This document shows positions 1 through 13,137 of a stretch of DNA of 64,000 nucleotides, piece by piece. Position numbers and translations under genes: made by a program. The stretch is from Rhodocollybia butyracea. Taxonomy: Eukaryota > Basidiomycota > Agaricomycetes > Agaricales > Omphalotaceae. Position 1 is the stretch's first letter. Every line of letters begins with the position of its first letter. The DNA is taken from positions 1 to 64,000 of the forward strand of contig JADNRY010000264.1 in assembly GCA_015501585.1 (NCBI GenBank), in the 5' to 3' direction. The notes under the pieces were generated by a model. The model saw only the letters and a program-made list of their open reading frames with translations, was not told the DNA's origin and did not search any database.

Positions 1-1162
1 CTGAGGGACTAAGACTTAGGGGCGTTACACGGGGGGAGTAGATTATACTAATTCCTTTGCTGAAATTATTGAAACTATTGAAATAAAAGAGAGTTCTCAG
101 CGGCAGCGGCAGAACGACACTATATTATGTACCTATTGAAATAAAAGAGAGTTCTAGGTACACAGTCAGTAAATAGAGTAAAGAAACAACGGAATGTAAG
201 CACTAACCTCAGCGGCGACAGCGGTAGAACAACGCTGAGGTGTCAATATGTATGTACGGAATTAAAAGAATGTGTCACGTGTGACATATGTAAAGGTCAA
301 TATAAAAAACCAGGAAGCTTCCTGGTTTTTTGCGCTTGCGTTACGGCATTAATCCACGAACGTATAGATAACACAATGATGATAAGATCATCAACTTTTA
401 ACAGTAATCCATTTATGAAGGTTAAAAAGCACTATAAAAGTTGTTAAAAAGGATGCTTTAATTGCCAAAACGTGTTGGCACTAAGAGGAAATGCGAGTAG
501 ACTTGATAATTTGCATGAGCTGGATTGACCCTGTGGGAACTAGCAGATTCTATATACACACATCCATATGGATTGTCAGTGTATAACGAGTCTGCCTAGG
601 GGAGACTACCAAAGCGAGTGCTTGGATCACACAAAGCAGTGAATAGAGGCCTGATTCAACCTGATTTTGAAGAAATTTTGGGATGGTCAAAAAAAAATAA
701 ATAAAAATTCACACGCCTCACGGCAGAACCACCCTACCTACCCCCGGTACGGGATTTCCTGCCCCAGACCCTTTCACTCTCCTCACATTAATCTCCTCGG
801 AACCTGCAGTACATCAATCTCTACTATGAATATCAGTGACTGATGGATCAATGATATTTGTTATGTCTGTCTAATAGGATCTCGGTTGCAATAAGATACC
901 CTTGGATTGCTTCAACAGTCTAAAGATCAGATTTATATGTGGTGGGTTTCAGTATTCTTTGCATCACTATGAATTACAACCGTTCTGTTGCCGAGAATCA
1001 GTTTTAATGTCATCAATAGTTAACATGTGTTTTGGTGCTGAAATGATTCATACATTGCACATTTATGGACAGACAATTGTGGGCCGTATCAACAAGGATG
1101 TGAAGGAAAGAACAAGCCCTTATGAGTGCCTTTCACGTTTCCAACACCTCATGAGATGGGAC
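1..1162. other. No gene recognised; short repeats and a palindrome
   Basis: I see no convincing gene in this stretch. Two copies of a 20-base direct repeat (ATTGAAATAAAAGAGAGTTC) lie at about 79 and 137. A perfect 28-base palindrome built around AAGCTT, with runs of six A and six T at its ends, is at 304-331. An open frame at about 902-1162 starts at TTG, not ATG, and runs into the MITE at 1163. It has no recognisable motif. Confidence 0.6.
304..331. repeat. Perfect 28-bp palindrome
   Basis: The sequence is its own reverse complement: six A, CCAGGAAGCTTCCTGG, six T. It resembles a bacterial intrinsic terminator, but the setting is a fungal nuclear sequence, so that function is not inferred. 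It could extrude as a cruciform or be a remnant of an inverted-repeat element. Confidence 0.85.
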
Positions 1163-1942
1163 TAAAGATGGACACGAGTCCAAGATCAAGTACACATCTT
1201 GGACTCGTCGCGCAAGTACTTGTGGCTTAAAAGGCTTGACTTGTGACTCGTTAAAGACTTGTGGGAAACGAGTCAGTGACTTGCAAGTACTTGTGAGTTG
1301 TGATAATAATATTGTATGTCCATGTATTATAGGTAAATAATAGACAAATACTATTTATTAACTAGCATCTTACTGCTTGACTACAAAGGAAAGGTAGATA
1401 TCTACTTGGGGGACATAAAGTGGTATTGCATGGCTTCTTATCCATGCTCCGCCAGTGCTAAAAGTGGAGTATCTGTCCAAATCTTGAGGATTTGGACTTG
1501 ATATGCTACTTTAGGCACTGATCGATTAATTTGATGCTGTATTTGATACAGGATGATGTCATGTCAATCCTAACTTTTTTCAGTCTGGATGGTAATGATG
1601 TCATAATCATTCTTTCATCCTCTTTACATGTAATTTTGTGTTCACTGGTGTGACTTAAGGACATTGCCTACAGGGCTGGTACAATAACTTAACACAATAA
1701 TAAATATGATATTATTGACTGCTAATTATTGCTTAAGTGGTACTCAAAATACATGTATTTATATACCTTGCACGAGTCACAAGTACTTGCAAGTACTTGG
1801 AAATTCTCAGAAGCTTGACTTGCGACTTGTTGGTGAACCGTGGGAAACAGGTATTGTGACTCGCAAGTCAGATACTTTCAAGTATTCCCACGGTTCTTAC
1901 TTGCAAGTACCTGTGCAGGAACCGGACTCGTGTCCATCTTTA
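1163..1942. mobile_element. hAT-like MITE, 780 bp, with 8-bp target duplications
   Basis: The left end reads TAAAGATGGACACGAGTCC and the right end is its reverse complement. The 8-bp sequence GATGGGAC flanks both sides exactly (1155-1162 and 1943-1950). An 8-bp duplication and 5'-TARNG-type termini are the hallmark of the hAT superfamily (established knowledge). The subterminal regions are packed with imperfect copies of ACTTGCAAGTACTTGTGA in both orientations, the kind of array a transposase would bind. No transposase is encoded, so it is non-autonomous. A related element is at 31004-31791. Open frames inside it (for example 1706-2080) are chance frames. Confidence 0.9.
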
Positions 1943-2830
1943 GATGGGACTTGCCATTACATCATCATGGGTCTCATTTTCGGCCTCCGTAGACTATCAA
2001 TCATATGGAAGATTAAATATGCTTCAAATCGTTCACAGGACAACCACATACTGCATAAACTCTTCAAGAGAAGAGCCTGATATCGGTATCCTCATCCAAC
2101 ATCTGCCGAAAACTGAAGGGTCACGGACAACTTCCCAATTTATAAAGCAAATGACTCTGAAGGTCACCTAAACGTGCGTCAAATGTGCATGGGAGAGCAT
2201 GGTATTTTTAGTATCAAAAATCACACATTCTGGTTTGAAAGTCTGACTACAGGTGAGTGCTTAGGTTATTGTTGGTCATATTTACTTCTTGAGAATTCTG
2301 ATCAAATGCATACAGAACACGATGATAATTTTCTCGTCCATAGTACTTATTGTATATAACCTGATACTACAAGGATTATCTATAAAAATGTCAACTTGAA
2401 GAAGCAGGTCAAGGCGGGACATCTTGGATTGGCCTTTCCAATCTGGATAAATTCAAAGATTTAATTAAAATGTTGTTGCGAGTAGTTGGCTGGAGTATGA
2501 GTATGTGCCAGGGGTCTAACATTTGTCTAGAGGAAGCGAAAGAAAAACTACATGCATGAGAGAGTACAGATATTTTTAAACGGCAATTACCCACCCCGTT
2601 CCAAAAAAGGAGGCACGCATAGGGAAATTATGTGAGGAGTCGGTTGCCATATGATATGGCGGCTGAATTACTGGCTTAGATCACATGGGAAGGGTGAATT
2701 GCAATTATATAGCAGCTACTGAATTTACTGACCAGTTTATGAGGGACAAATAGCCGTAAAATGCAGAAGAAGATGGTCGTTTGACATCTATTTCTTCTGT
2801 CTGCTCTTTCAGCTCTAGCCACCTGTTACA
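1943..2830. other. Intergenic; probable hydrolase promoter region
   Basis: No gene is recognised. A TATATA stretch at about 2705 lies roughly 120 bases upstream of the hydrolase ATG and may belong to its promoter; this is position-based inference only. Confidence 0.4.
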
Positions 2831-4137
2831 ATGTTTATCACCGACTACATTGTTGTCAGTGTGAATCCGGATTCCCCCATCACCTTTAGCTTCATTGATA
2901 GTGGGCCTCCTAGCCACTCCTCACAGAACTACGATACAGTTCTGATGGTCCATGGTAATTCTTTCAGCAATGGTATGTCACCTATTAGAGAAAGTATGCA
3001 TGACTTGTGGTGATCCTTTGTTCCTTTTTACCGTTTAGCTATTTTCAAACGACTCCTGCCTCTTCACTCGAAGTTCAACATACGCGTTGTAGCCCTCAGT
3101 CGAAGAGGATACACTGGATCAACACCTTTCACTCTGGGAGAACGTGCAATTCTTGAGGAGGAGGGCTCTGTCGCCGAAGACGCGAAAGCAGAGTTTTTGG
3201 AAATGCGCGGAGTTGAAGTTCTACACTTTATCGACGGTTTCATTCAACGATCCACAATTCCCGCTGTTCAAGAGTCCGAGAGGGGCTGCAGAGGTGGCCT
3301 CACCCTTGTGGGGTGGTCATTGGGCAGTGTTTTTACATTTGCAGCTATTGCACATGTGGATTCTCGGTTCGTTTCTGATGACATGCGAACGAGATTCGGG
3401 CAGTACATTCGTGCCTACCTTATGTTGGGTGAGTCTCACTGCACTTGATAATAGAGAGACCTTGGCTCATCCCATACTCGTAGAGCCAGCAACCACAAAT
3501 CTGGGTCTTTCGGTACCCAGAGAAGCCTGGATACCACTTCGGGACCCTAATATTCCCGCTCATGCTAGAGGCTGGCTGTTTTCACTGCTTGTTACGGGAT
3601 ATTACGATTACAGTGATGAGGTATTGGCCACCAGGGACCAGGACACTGTGCTGGCAACCATCGCGCCCAGTACATCGCGTATCCCCACCATATTTACCTT
3701 CAACAAAGCCGAGCGGGATGAGATTGTCATTTTAACACCGGAGTCAAGTGTAGATCTGCTACTCACAAAGGTGTTAAATCTTCAGATTCGCCAGGTCTAT
3801 CACAAAGCTTGCTATGACAAACAGCTCAGGTCAAACGAGGCCTTGAAGCGCATGACCATATGGGAAATTGCTGGTGATCGGTCGTATTCCTTTATATGGC
3901 CAGCATTTTGGGAAATTGAGAAGGATGATATTGAAGCCGGTGCAGGAGTGAGAGAAAGGTTTGTAAGATTCAAGGTGCTAAAAGGGGTCAATCATTTTGT
4001 ATGTTCAAAGTCACAAACCGAGATCTCTGGCTCATTCAATGGTTTAGATGCACTGGGACGAACCTGAGAAGACCATGAGCATGTTTCGAGATATTCTGGA
4101 CATGCCAGATGTAATCCCTCAGCTGTATGAACGTTAG
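2831..4137 (+). CDS. Alpha/beta hydrolase, four exons, apparently intact
   Basis: The gene has exons 2831-2972, 3039-3428, 3484-3998 and 4048-4137. The introns are 66, 55 and 49 nt, with GTATGT, GTGAGT and GTATGT donors and TAG acceptors. Splicing gives 1137 nt, a 378-residue protein with no internal stop. Near residue 42 it has the oxyanion-loop motif MVHGNSFSNG. It has the nucleophile elbow LVGWSLGS (GxSxG with Ser) near residue 130, and a C-terminal NHFMHWDEPE carrying the likely catalytic His. The acid is probably the Asp/Glu in the segment before it. The core fold is that of soluble fungal alpha/beta hydrolases, acting on an ester or related small substrate that I cannot specify. No signal peptide or membrane segment is evident. 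The start is the first in-frame ATG, and the protein begins directly with a short beta-strand-like segment as in this family. It is the only cellular gene here that reads cleanly from end to end. Confidence 0.88.
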
Positions 4138-4820
4138 GTGCGGTGATAGTAAAACATCGAGGATGTCAATCAAGAATAAATATGACCGTCAGGATTAATG
4201 AAAACTCCAAGAAAACTCTGAGGGGTAGTCCTACCAATTTTTCAAGGTTAAAATATCAGATGTCAAATATTTCTGATGTGCGGAGTGCTCGGGACGGAGC
4301 ACATGATATAATAACAAGTAACAATGTGTGACCAACTGTTATCTTTTCATCTTTCTTTCGTCTGCAAATTCAGTGGCACAATAAGTACACTCATTTTTAT
4401 CGCTCGTTCACATTGCTATGGCACCGCATGCTAAATGGCTTGACCCGGATAAGGAAAGACTTGTGAACTATGTGTACAATCGTCAAGGGGGTTCAAAAAA
4501 TATAAGTAATGACCAGACGTCGATTTTTTTTTTCCCCGGGTTCTACCCTCGGACTAACTAGCTATGTAATCGCTCCCACGGCTATATATAGTAAATCAAG
4601 ATAAGATAAGACCCACTCTACTCTCTGCCGTCGCTTGGAGCTAGTACATGCGGCGCAGGTCCATTTTTTAGTATGGTAATCTAGTGCAACACACTCCATA
4701 TGGTACTGCACATGATGTCAACCCCATTAGTACTTGCAATGGCCTTGAGTGACAGGAAACATACCCAAACAGTTTCGCAGCCTTTCCTCTGACATTCACC
4801 ACCATACAGTGCGATATCAG
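4138..4820. other. No gene recognised
   Basis: This is the 3' flank of the hydrolase. It is AT-rich with a T-run at about 4526-4535. I see no coding motif, RNA gene or bounded repeat. Confidence 0.5.
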
Positions 4821-4829
4821 ATCCAGCAG

Positions 4830-5215
4830 CAGATTACGAATTGATGCCCATCTCGTTGCTGGAGAGGATTACCGGAGTATCTGAAGTTTATTAAGACTTT
4901 CGTACCTGTTGATAGATCTATTACTCTGCTTGTGTGAGTCGTTGAACCTTGGGAGGGTACCAGTACAGGTGAGCATGTTGTCGAAGGAACATTGACGGGT
5001 TTGCTTCTCAGCATCGAAATCAAAGTGCATTGCATTCCTTTTGAGCCGGAAGCGGCTTGGTCGTTTTTTGCCTTAGACTTTTTGCATGCCGCAGAACCCT
5101 TGCGCCTCTTGTTTGTATTCCTGCAGTTCCTGCTTTGATCTTTTGTTGGCATTCTGGACATTGAATCTCGCCGTTTGAATCTATAGTGATGTTTTCGGGA
5201 TTCTATGGAATAAAC
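4830..5215 (-). pseudogene. Fragment with zinc-ribbon-like CPEC...GSAAC motif, frameshifted
   Basis: Reading the minus strand from about 5215, one frame gives a segment with IQCPECQQKIKAG. After a shift of frame near 5110 it continues RRKGSAACKKSKAKND. The spacing CxxC...(H)xGSxxC resembles a short putative zinc-binding module that I recall in agaricomycete hypothetical proteins. The downstream half is basic (KR-rich), consistent with DNA binding. It needs a frameshift to be read through and has no clear start or end. I cannot name a function, and it may be a remnant of a transposon-encoded protein. Confidence 0.3.
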
Positions 5216-5219
5216 GGTT

Positions 5220-8140
5220 ATTATACATTAGTAAGTAACTGAAGTGATGCTCTAAGTGCTTGTCCAAAGCTGAATGTAGAAATTACCGCACTGTCGATGG
5301 CTTCCATCGCCGTATCAAGACTGAATAGATGTAGCGTTGCAGAAAGAAAATTTGGGCTGAGTGTGCCGAGGTGGTGGCAGTGCTTACACCACACCCGCTG
5401 ATGTCATTAGCAAAAACCACAATTCTGGTGCGCGCGCCTGTAGCTACACCCGGGAAACTATGTTTTGCACAAGTACTATATGCTAAATGCTCCAGAAAGT
5501 GCCTAAAACACTTGGTTTTGAAGCAAACAACGCGAAGCCATCAAATATAGATGCGCGTGAGAATAACGAAAAGTCCGCATTAGTGGCAAGGCAATCTAAG
5601 TCAAACTGTCTGTTACTTCTGTAGTGAAGAAGGACATATTGCTAGCAGAAATCAGCATAGACAACTTACAAGACTTCTCTGAAATTTCAAATTTCATAGG
5701 ACTACAGGCTAGACTTGTTGAAGGTGGACCGCCGGTCCGACGGTTGTTGTTTCGGGTCTCAGCTGCCCCCCGGTCATGTTACCCGCCACCCCGTACTTTA
5801 CCGTATTTTTTATTGATTAACCTATATATATTAGCTACCGTACTTAGAATAAAGGGATTCCCACCCCCATTTGCGTGCCCCCTTAAATTCTGTCTGATAA
5901 GCTTATCGCTTCTATTTGGATCAAAGTCTATGGCTCACAAGACTGCTACCTTCTGCATGAACAATGATATGCCTGTGAGTTGCTGACTCAAGATGGTGAG
6001 ATATTTGTTGAGTATCCATGTCTTGAATGTGATTGAGTGATTGGTTTCTATCTCTTACATTAAAACAAGAGGCTTACACCTGCTTTAGCACCCTAAACAG
6101 TGTCACAGCTTTGTCACATTAAATGGACCTGTTTTGAATGGCATATCCAGGTGTGACTGTGGGAAATTACTTCCAATTTTAGGTAGGCGAGGGAAGGAGA
6201 GGGGGATGCAAGCTCTTAAGGTCAAAAGTCATCATGAAAGATAAAATGTGCACGCTGTTGTGGATTAAGTGATCTGTTTACACTTGTGCACTCGGTTGTT
6301 AGACCTTTAGTACAATTGTCTGGGTCTCCCCCAGGACTTCTACAGTATTTATACTACTCACAATACCTTCTAGAATATTCTACATAGTACTGGTAAGTAG
6401 GCTGAGTAAGTAATGAGTAATACTAACAAAAGTACTAGAACATTCCAGTAACTCAAATCTACAACACACGCTCCTTGTGAATATGGCACTGATAGAATGG
6501 CAACAGAAGCTATTCTACCATTCCATTGGCAAATTGGTAATGGATAGAACAGCAAAGTAGCCATTCACAGGGAAACTGCTTTTTGGATAGCTCCAGTGCA
6601 TGGATATATCTCACAAGTAGTTTCCTCACAAATGTCTATACTTTCCTATCCAGTCCATTGCTGATTTGCCCATGGAATGGCAGAACAGCTTCTACTACAT
6701 TCCACTAATTTCCATCATCTTTGGAGCATAATCATCAGCAAGATGAGCTGAGCTGGCAAGAGAAGTAGAAGCACATGACTTCTACAATATTGTGAGGACA
6801 AAACATACCATTGCCTTGCAACTTCTGCTTCATCACCTTGTACAATGTAACAGCTGAATCTATAATGGGCGTGACTAACGACCTGCCTGACAGGATTTTT
6901 CATGTGATTGGGATAAGAATCAGTGATCTGTGGGTAACTGCAGATTCAATTCAAAAGGCATTGAAGTTTGGAGCGAGTCAATGAGCCCTTGACCACTCGT
7001 CTTCAAAACCTAGGTTTTGATTGGTGCATTTCTATTCAGTTGCTATTCAGTCCATAGCAGTCCATAGCAGCAATACTGACGCTCTGAGCTGCTCTGGAAT
7101 GTTCCATAGCACTCTGGCACAGCAGCAGCAGTCAATAGTTCATCCCAGGGTCTGCAGATACTAATTCATTGATCCCCTGAAGTAAGAACAGAGCTTGGTC
7201 ATAGGTGAAGAGTATCAAAGGCTAGTGTCTCACCTTCTTGTGGTATTAACATCAGCTGGGCAAGAAGGGTTTGGTTGCTAAGTGTACATCACCTACCATT
7301 TTATGTCCATCCGTGCTTTCAAACTCCGGTATTAATACCCTTCCATTCTTGATGCATTACATAAATGGAGCAAAGATATCTTCCCAGGGATGTCAGGGCC
7401 ATGGTCAGGGCTCATTGTATGCAGTGTGGCCCTGCAAGACCCAACAATCAAAATCGCTAATATAGTTAAAACTTAAAAATGACGTCTCCTATTCAAGTTA
7501 TCTAACCCCATGATGAAGAGACAGATGGACAGAAAAATTTTGGATACTTTTTAATGGCCATCTACAGCTTTTACCACTCGTTGCCGATTGAGGAATCGGG
7601 TAACACTGGATCATCAATACCACTCATGATTCCTGATTTCCAATCTTCAATGATTTCACACAGTTCTCCAGGCTGCTTAATCACTTTTGCACGAGGTCCT
7701 CGATCCTGCTTTGTCAGGCGATGTCCTTGGCTTCTCATAAAATGCCCGCTGACTGACTACAGATTTTTTTTTACTTCACTTGAGTTATAACTTAAGAAGG
7801 GCTTAATCAAACGCTTTGCGAGGTGCGAATGCATGCAGCATGGGATCATGTAAAAGTTTGACCCGAATGAGGTTATTTGGGTCACCTGCCAACATAAAAC
7901 ACACAATGTCCACAATGCAGCGCCTGCACACCTAGACTAAGTATGGAAGCTTTATCACGGACTCCGGCTTCTGCTGTGAGAAATCATTACAACATTTGTT
8001 GCATAAATGTCCAACTACGGCACCCTCGCAGGCTCAGGCCTAGTTTTTCTCAACGTGTATTCATCCAAAGTATTTGAGCTTCAAACATATCTGTAGCTTG
8101 TGAAGTCACATTATTTAGAGGAAAGGCCGTTTTCATCTTG
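5220..8140. other. No gene recognised
   Basis: Open frames here are short and lack motifs. A short block near 6340-6360 (CTACAGTATTTATACTAC) matches the TATA-box neighbourhood of the LTR-like repeat at 8143-8573. I found no target duplications or terminal repeats to bound an element. Confidence 0.5.
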
Positions 8141-8142
8141 TT

Positions 8143-8573
8143 TGACACCCCATATATGTCAAAACAGCGGTCAGTCAACACAAGGTTGACAGCATACTCA
8201 CCTGAGAGTGTAAGGGTATTACAGGAGTTGTAAGAGTGCTTGTTGAGAGCAGAACAAGTGTCCAGACGAATAGTAGGATTCTTGGTTATTGTTACAGGAA
8301 AATATCTACAGTATTTATACTACAGAATATAATAAACCCTATAACAATGTATGAGTCTACTTGAGTTGTACTGCTAAACATAGTGCATATACATGTGCAT
8401 AATGTACCCTAGAAGATGGAGTCCGTATGGTAATTCTATAGGTATTGTTCATAGGTACTGCAAGGCAGCGTACAAGCTATGTATCATAAGACTAATAGCG
8501 AATGGCATAATTGACTATATCTATACGAACCTGCGTAGAGGCTTCGTCTAGTGTTTGAGGGTGAGTTTCAACA
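8143..8573 (-). repeat. LTR-like repeat B, copy 1 (probable solo or fragmentary LTR)
   Basis: The stretch 8143-8525 is closely repeated at about 32975-33350, where it forms the inner half of a Copia LTR. On the minus strand it carries a TATA-like GTATAAATACTGTAG. A possible outer terminus is TGTTGAAAC, reading leftwards from 8573. I could not find matching 5-bp target duplications, so the ends are uncertain. Confidence 0.55.
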
Positions 8574-11500
8574 TAGCATATATCGACAGTTCATCGATCA
8601 TATAGCAAGTGCGTCTAGTCGACTCACATTACTGATTAGATACGACTCATAAGCGGTAATCTAGTTTCAACAATATATTTCTTTAATCTTAAACAATTTA
8701 CTGGTTACAGGCCAGCTCTCCCGGCTCATTATGAGTTTTATTCTTGAGTTGGTTGTTGACCCTCGCCATTGAATGCGCGTTAAGCGTATATGAGCTCTTA
8801 ATCATATCAACATGTCCCATATCTCGCACCTCGAGTGAACTCCTTACCGACGCACCCATGATCATGCTTAAGTTTTGTAAAGCTAATTATTGTAGATATA
8901 AGCTTAGCAAGTTCAATAGATGCGCCATTGGCCTGTTGGACAGCCTTGGCAATATATGCATTGAGCGAAACTTTTACTAGCGCACAGAAAATCTGAGCCA
9001 AAGCCTGGCTCCGAATTCCGGGCCAAAACATGTGACTCATACTCCCAGTTTCCCGGGCTCTTTGCTGTCTGTCATGAGCCGGGCCCCATGTGAGCGATAG
9101 GCTTTGTATGAAAAGCAAGGAGGGGTTGCTACCTCGGATCACGATTTTTGACGTAGCCGGACTGATGGAGCCAAATCGGGACATGGACCTCGGGCACCCA
9201 TTTCAATTATGTAAATCTGATACTATTTATTCTTACTACTATTCTTAATGTTCGCCGCTCTCTTTGTCAAATGAGAAGTTAATTGCCTTAAGCTAAGTCT
9301 TCCTTGTCAATTGTTGAGACCATAGCGGGTCATGTGGGAAGTCCCGCTTCTCTGTCTGCTTCTGTCGCCTTAGCTTCTGTTGCCTTAGGAGAGAGGATAT
9401 TCTGAAGGCGTAGTATTATTCCTGCTCTATTTGATGGATAAGAAGTCTAAAGTTGTTAAGCTACTAGTTTATCACGATTATCAATACTGTATAACACATG
9501 CTCACTGGATATCACGTGCTACTATGCATCGATCCTAATAGGTTTAAAGCTTTCCCCCTAGCGCCGTTTTAAGCTTTCAAGAGGAAACTATGGCTGGAAC
9601 CCTCTGTTATGCATTCAATTGTAGATATACAGTACAGATCCCTCTGCAAAGACACCAATAACCTGATGTCATGGCAGAGAGGCCAGGTTGGATGCAGATC
9701 TTTTGCTTTCAGGAAGAGCACTAGTAGCGCAAGCCCTAAATTGTGTCCCTAGACAACCCAATTGAGTATTTAGAGAAGGACAGTTAAATTAATTTACTAC
9801 TAGCAACAGAAAGGCCAGGTGCTGTTCTTCAGGATATAATAGCTGAGACAGATATCAAGTTGATGATTTGGAGGGATCATATTGCATATCCAGTGGGATA
9901 TTGGAGTTAGAGCAGAGTTAGAGCCATGAATCATACCAGTGATCTCCTGCAACATTGTTGCAAATAAAACTTTTGCAAAATATAACTCTTGAAGAAAGAC
10001 TCACTGGAACAACATCCTTGGCTTTGCCTTCCGGAAGATATACAGCTGTTATACTTACACATTCACCGCTGGAAGCATCATACGCCCTTGAGCACCACAT
10101 CTCTGTTTGAGCCTGATGAGCTTCCCCTTCAACAGTATTTGGTTCCGTTGAGCTCTGGCCACAGCGAAAGTCTTTACTAAGCGGCAGTTCCACCACTTGC
10201 AATTCTACACACAGTGAATACTACAGAGCATCCTTTCGCTGTGTCTAATAATTTTTATACCTGCTGGGGGGCACACTGAGCGGCCAGGACATATCTGATA
10301 TTCTCACACACAGGGGCCCAACACGGCAGGTACTAGGTGTAAACTAATAAGTATCCCAGGAACACGTAGAGTGAATCAACTCTATATTAAGTAGACTATA
10401 CCAGTACACTGATAAGTATCTAATGAGACTAATAATCAGTGAGCTATTTAGCATGTAAGTAAGGAAAACACACACACGTGACACCCCGGAACACGTAGAG
10501 TGAATCAACTGGGGTGCTTCTTCATAATTACTCTAAGTTAAAAATGACAGCGTGGGAGAGAAATAAAGCGAGGAAGATAATGGAAGAAAGATAAACTTTG
10601 TAAGGAATACTTAAAGCAAAACAAACAAAAAGTCAGGGTCGCTGTGATGTGTGAATAATGCTAAGATTTCACCGATATGTTCGGGATCAACCCTGCTCTC
10701 AATAGAATGTAAGCACCTGGGTATATAAGGCCATGAATATCAATATAATTCAATAGAACTTGTTGCTCTCATTTGTGGCCACTTGCAATGTTAATGTCTC
10801 CATCTATCTACCTCACTTTCCTCATCTATTCCTACTTGCGCGCTTCTACTATGCATGCATAGCTCAGTTCATAGTCTTCCATGGTTGTCTTTGACTACTG
10901 TAGCACTGTAATTTTATATAGAGATGGGTCAAATACACGATGGTTCAGAAACACCTTTCATTTATAAGCAGAGGGAAAGCTGAGAAGAAGCAATAGTAAG
11001 ATTGCTTTAGTCTCGTTTGAGAGCCGCTCAGCTGACTTGAGTGAAGTTGAGTTGCCCAGGTTGCTGCTTGAGTGGACCTGGTTACAACTTGAGTAGACCC
11101 GGTTGCGACTTGAGCGGACCTGTCAGATTTGCCATTAAATCCAAGTTGCATTGATTCAACCTCGGCGAACTCAGGCACGGGAACTATGCTACCCTTTGAT
11201 TGAGCCGGTGAAGTCACTCTAGGGCCAAGGGGCACCAAGAGGCACTTAAGTCGCCGAAAATTGCATTTAGTGGCCTTGAGTTGAGGGGTACTTTTCCTGA
11301 TGCATCTGCTGTTCCCATTCACAGGGGACCAACACAGCAAGGGGGTGATGTCTCTCAAAGTTTTTATATAGCAGATCCCTGCTGGAGGTGTGGACCAGCA
11401 GGTATGTGCTTATAATGCCCTTAGGCGAGAGTCTTATGTTCACACAAAAGGGCATGACAAAGGCTATGTGATTGTGGACTTGTAGTGTAGAAGAACTACA

Positions 11501-11950
11501 GTAGTTTAGAATAGAAATGATATCTTATTGTGTGATAAGATAAGATAAGAGTCGCAATGCAACAAAAGATAAGGCACAGCCAGAAGGAAATCAGGCAAGA
11601 TGGGGAGGAGGCATTACACCCTCCCCCACTAGATTACCTAGGGTATTAATTGAACAATATGATGGGATAGATCCCCAGTAAGCACCTGTCTAGCCCCACT
11701 ATCTACTTATCTACAAGGGCTTGAGCCATGGCGTCAACCCTTGTGGATAAGGGGTTTAGATTTGTTTGGCACATTTTGCTAATTTTCAGAGGACTTTAGA
11801 CCTTTTAGAGTTGATTTGGCCCTACTATATGTACTGTCAGCACCAAGTCGGTACCATGGCATCATGTGACCCTACCCTGATGCATCCAGATACTGTGATA
11901 AATGCTGTATTATGTATAGCAAGTAAGGGTGATGAGATACAAAATACCTA
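8574..11950. other. No gene recognised; a few local repeats
   Basis: A minus-strand open frame at 9918-10202 (94 codons) has no recognised motif. A 22-bp direct repeat, GGAACACGTAGAGTGAATCA plus two further bases, occurs at about 10360 and again at about 10490. On the minus strand, 10945-11358 includes a short in-frame internal repeat around VATGSTQVVTRSTQAATWAT. None of these gives a nameable gene. Confidence 0.45.
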
Positions 11951-12115
11951 GGCGTAGTTGCTATTGATTTATGAGAGTGCCTCCTGCTTACCCCTGTCTT
12001 TGACTGGATACCTAGGCCTAGTTGCTATTGATGGGGAGATTTATGAAGATGTCTACTTTGCCAATGAGTGCCTCTGCCTGACCCCTGTCTTTGACTGGAT
12101 ATGGATTTGATGTTT
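11948..12115. repeat. Imperfect tandem duplication
   Basis: The blocks CTAGTTGCTATTGAT and CCCCTGTCTTTGACTGGATA each occur twice in the same order, the second copy carrying about 25 extra bases. This is a simple two-copy tandem duplication in non-coding DNA. Confidence 0.6.
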
Positions 12116-12194
12116 GTTCTATAGTCAGCAGTTCAGTCACCCACTTTTGTCAGATAGGGTATGCTCTAGGTCAAATAAAAATTACAAATTTTCA

Positions 12195-12425
12195 TACTTT
12201 TGCAGTGGATGAGGTCAAAGCTGTTTGATTACCAAATTCAATAATTCTCAAGCACTTTGACTAGCTTTATGTGTTTCTTATAGAGTTAGACACATTTGAT
12301 TTGATATTTTTGATAAATTACTATATTAGGCAATTTTTTCTCAATAAGGTCAAAGGTGTTTTTTTTCTTAATTCTTGTTGATGCAATTTCAAAATTTTTG
12401 CAGTGGATGAGGTCAAAGCTGTTTT
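12195..12425 (+). repeat. Dispersed fragment of the 60-kb palindrome family
   Basis: This stretch shares ordered blocks with the long inverted repeat at 59586-62464: GGTCAAAGCTGTTT, ATTACCAAATT, CATAGAGTTAGACACATTTG-like and AAATTACTATATTAGGCAAT. It also contains an internal short duplication of TTTTGCAGTGGATGAGGTCA at about 12200 and 12400. It is a diverged, partial copy, which shows that the family is dispersed rather than unique to the palindrome. Confidence 0.65.
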
Positions 12426-13137
12426 CACTACCTAGTCACTGCGGGGATTAGCATGTATTCGGTCCCGGATAATCCAAAGAAAAGGTCATACTCATGTGAA
12501 ACTTTCCTTGCCTAGATATTGTAAGAAAATGAGAAAAATATTTTGAATAATCTTGGTATTATCGTCTCATCATTCTGGACCCAAGTGTTTTCATAATTTT
12601 TGGCATAATATGAGGCCGAAAATATGAGATATTCACTAGAAGATCAAATTAAATATTTAGTACCGGAATATTTAGCTAAATCTTGCCATATATGGGCCCC
12701 GGATACTTCAAGATTTTTAACAAATTTCGAAAGCGGAAAACCCAAGATTTTCGGAAAGTTTTCTGGCGCTATTATGACCCTGAAAAGCTTCATAATATCA
12801 ATAGAAAATCGTGAGATAATTTGAAATATTCTGGTCCCAATTATCTGTATCCGATATCGGGACGTCGTCAATGTCGAAACATCCTTAGCATCCTACATAT
12901 CACCAATATCGACATCTATTTCGTCGGTGGTTCAGCAACTGCCATATTTCACAGTAGTAGAATCTACCGTTTTCCCTGCGATGGATTAAGATTCGTCGCG
13001 AGACATTGCTGTGAGGGCTCGACTGCTGCATTGTGAAGATGATGCTTACCAGCCTGAGTCCCGAATCCCATCACGCTAATTCTCTTGGCCCTACCTAGCC
13101 CTACCTTCACCTCGTTTGTGTCCCCAAACAGCGTCAC

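Noticed and set aside
304..331. Intrinsic (bacterial) terminator
   Set aside because: The palindrome looks like one, but all other evidence is fungal nuclear DNA.
1706..2080. 124-codon open frame as a gene
   Set aside because: It starts inside the MITE at 1163-1942 and crosses its end; chance frame.
8143..8573. Complete solo LTR
   Set aside because: No matching 5-bp target duplication could be found at the proposed ends.
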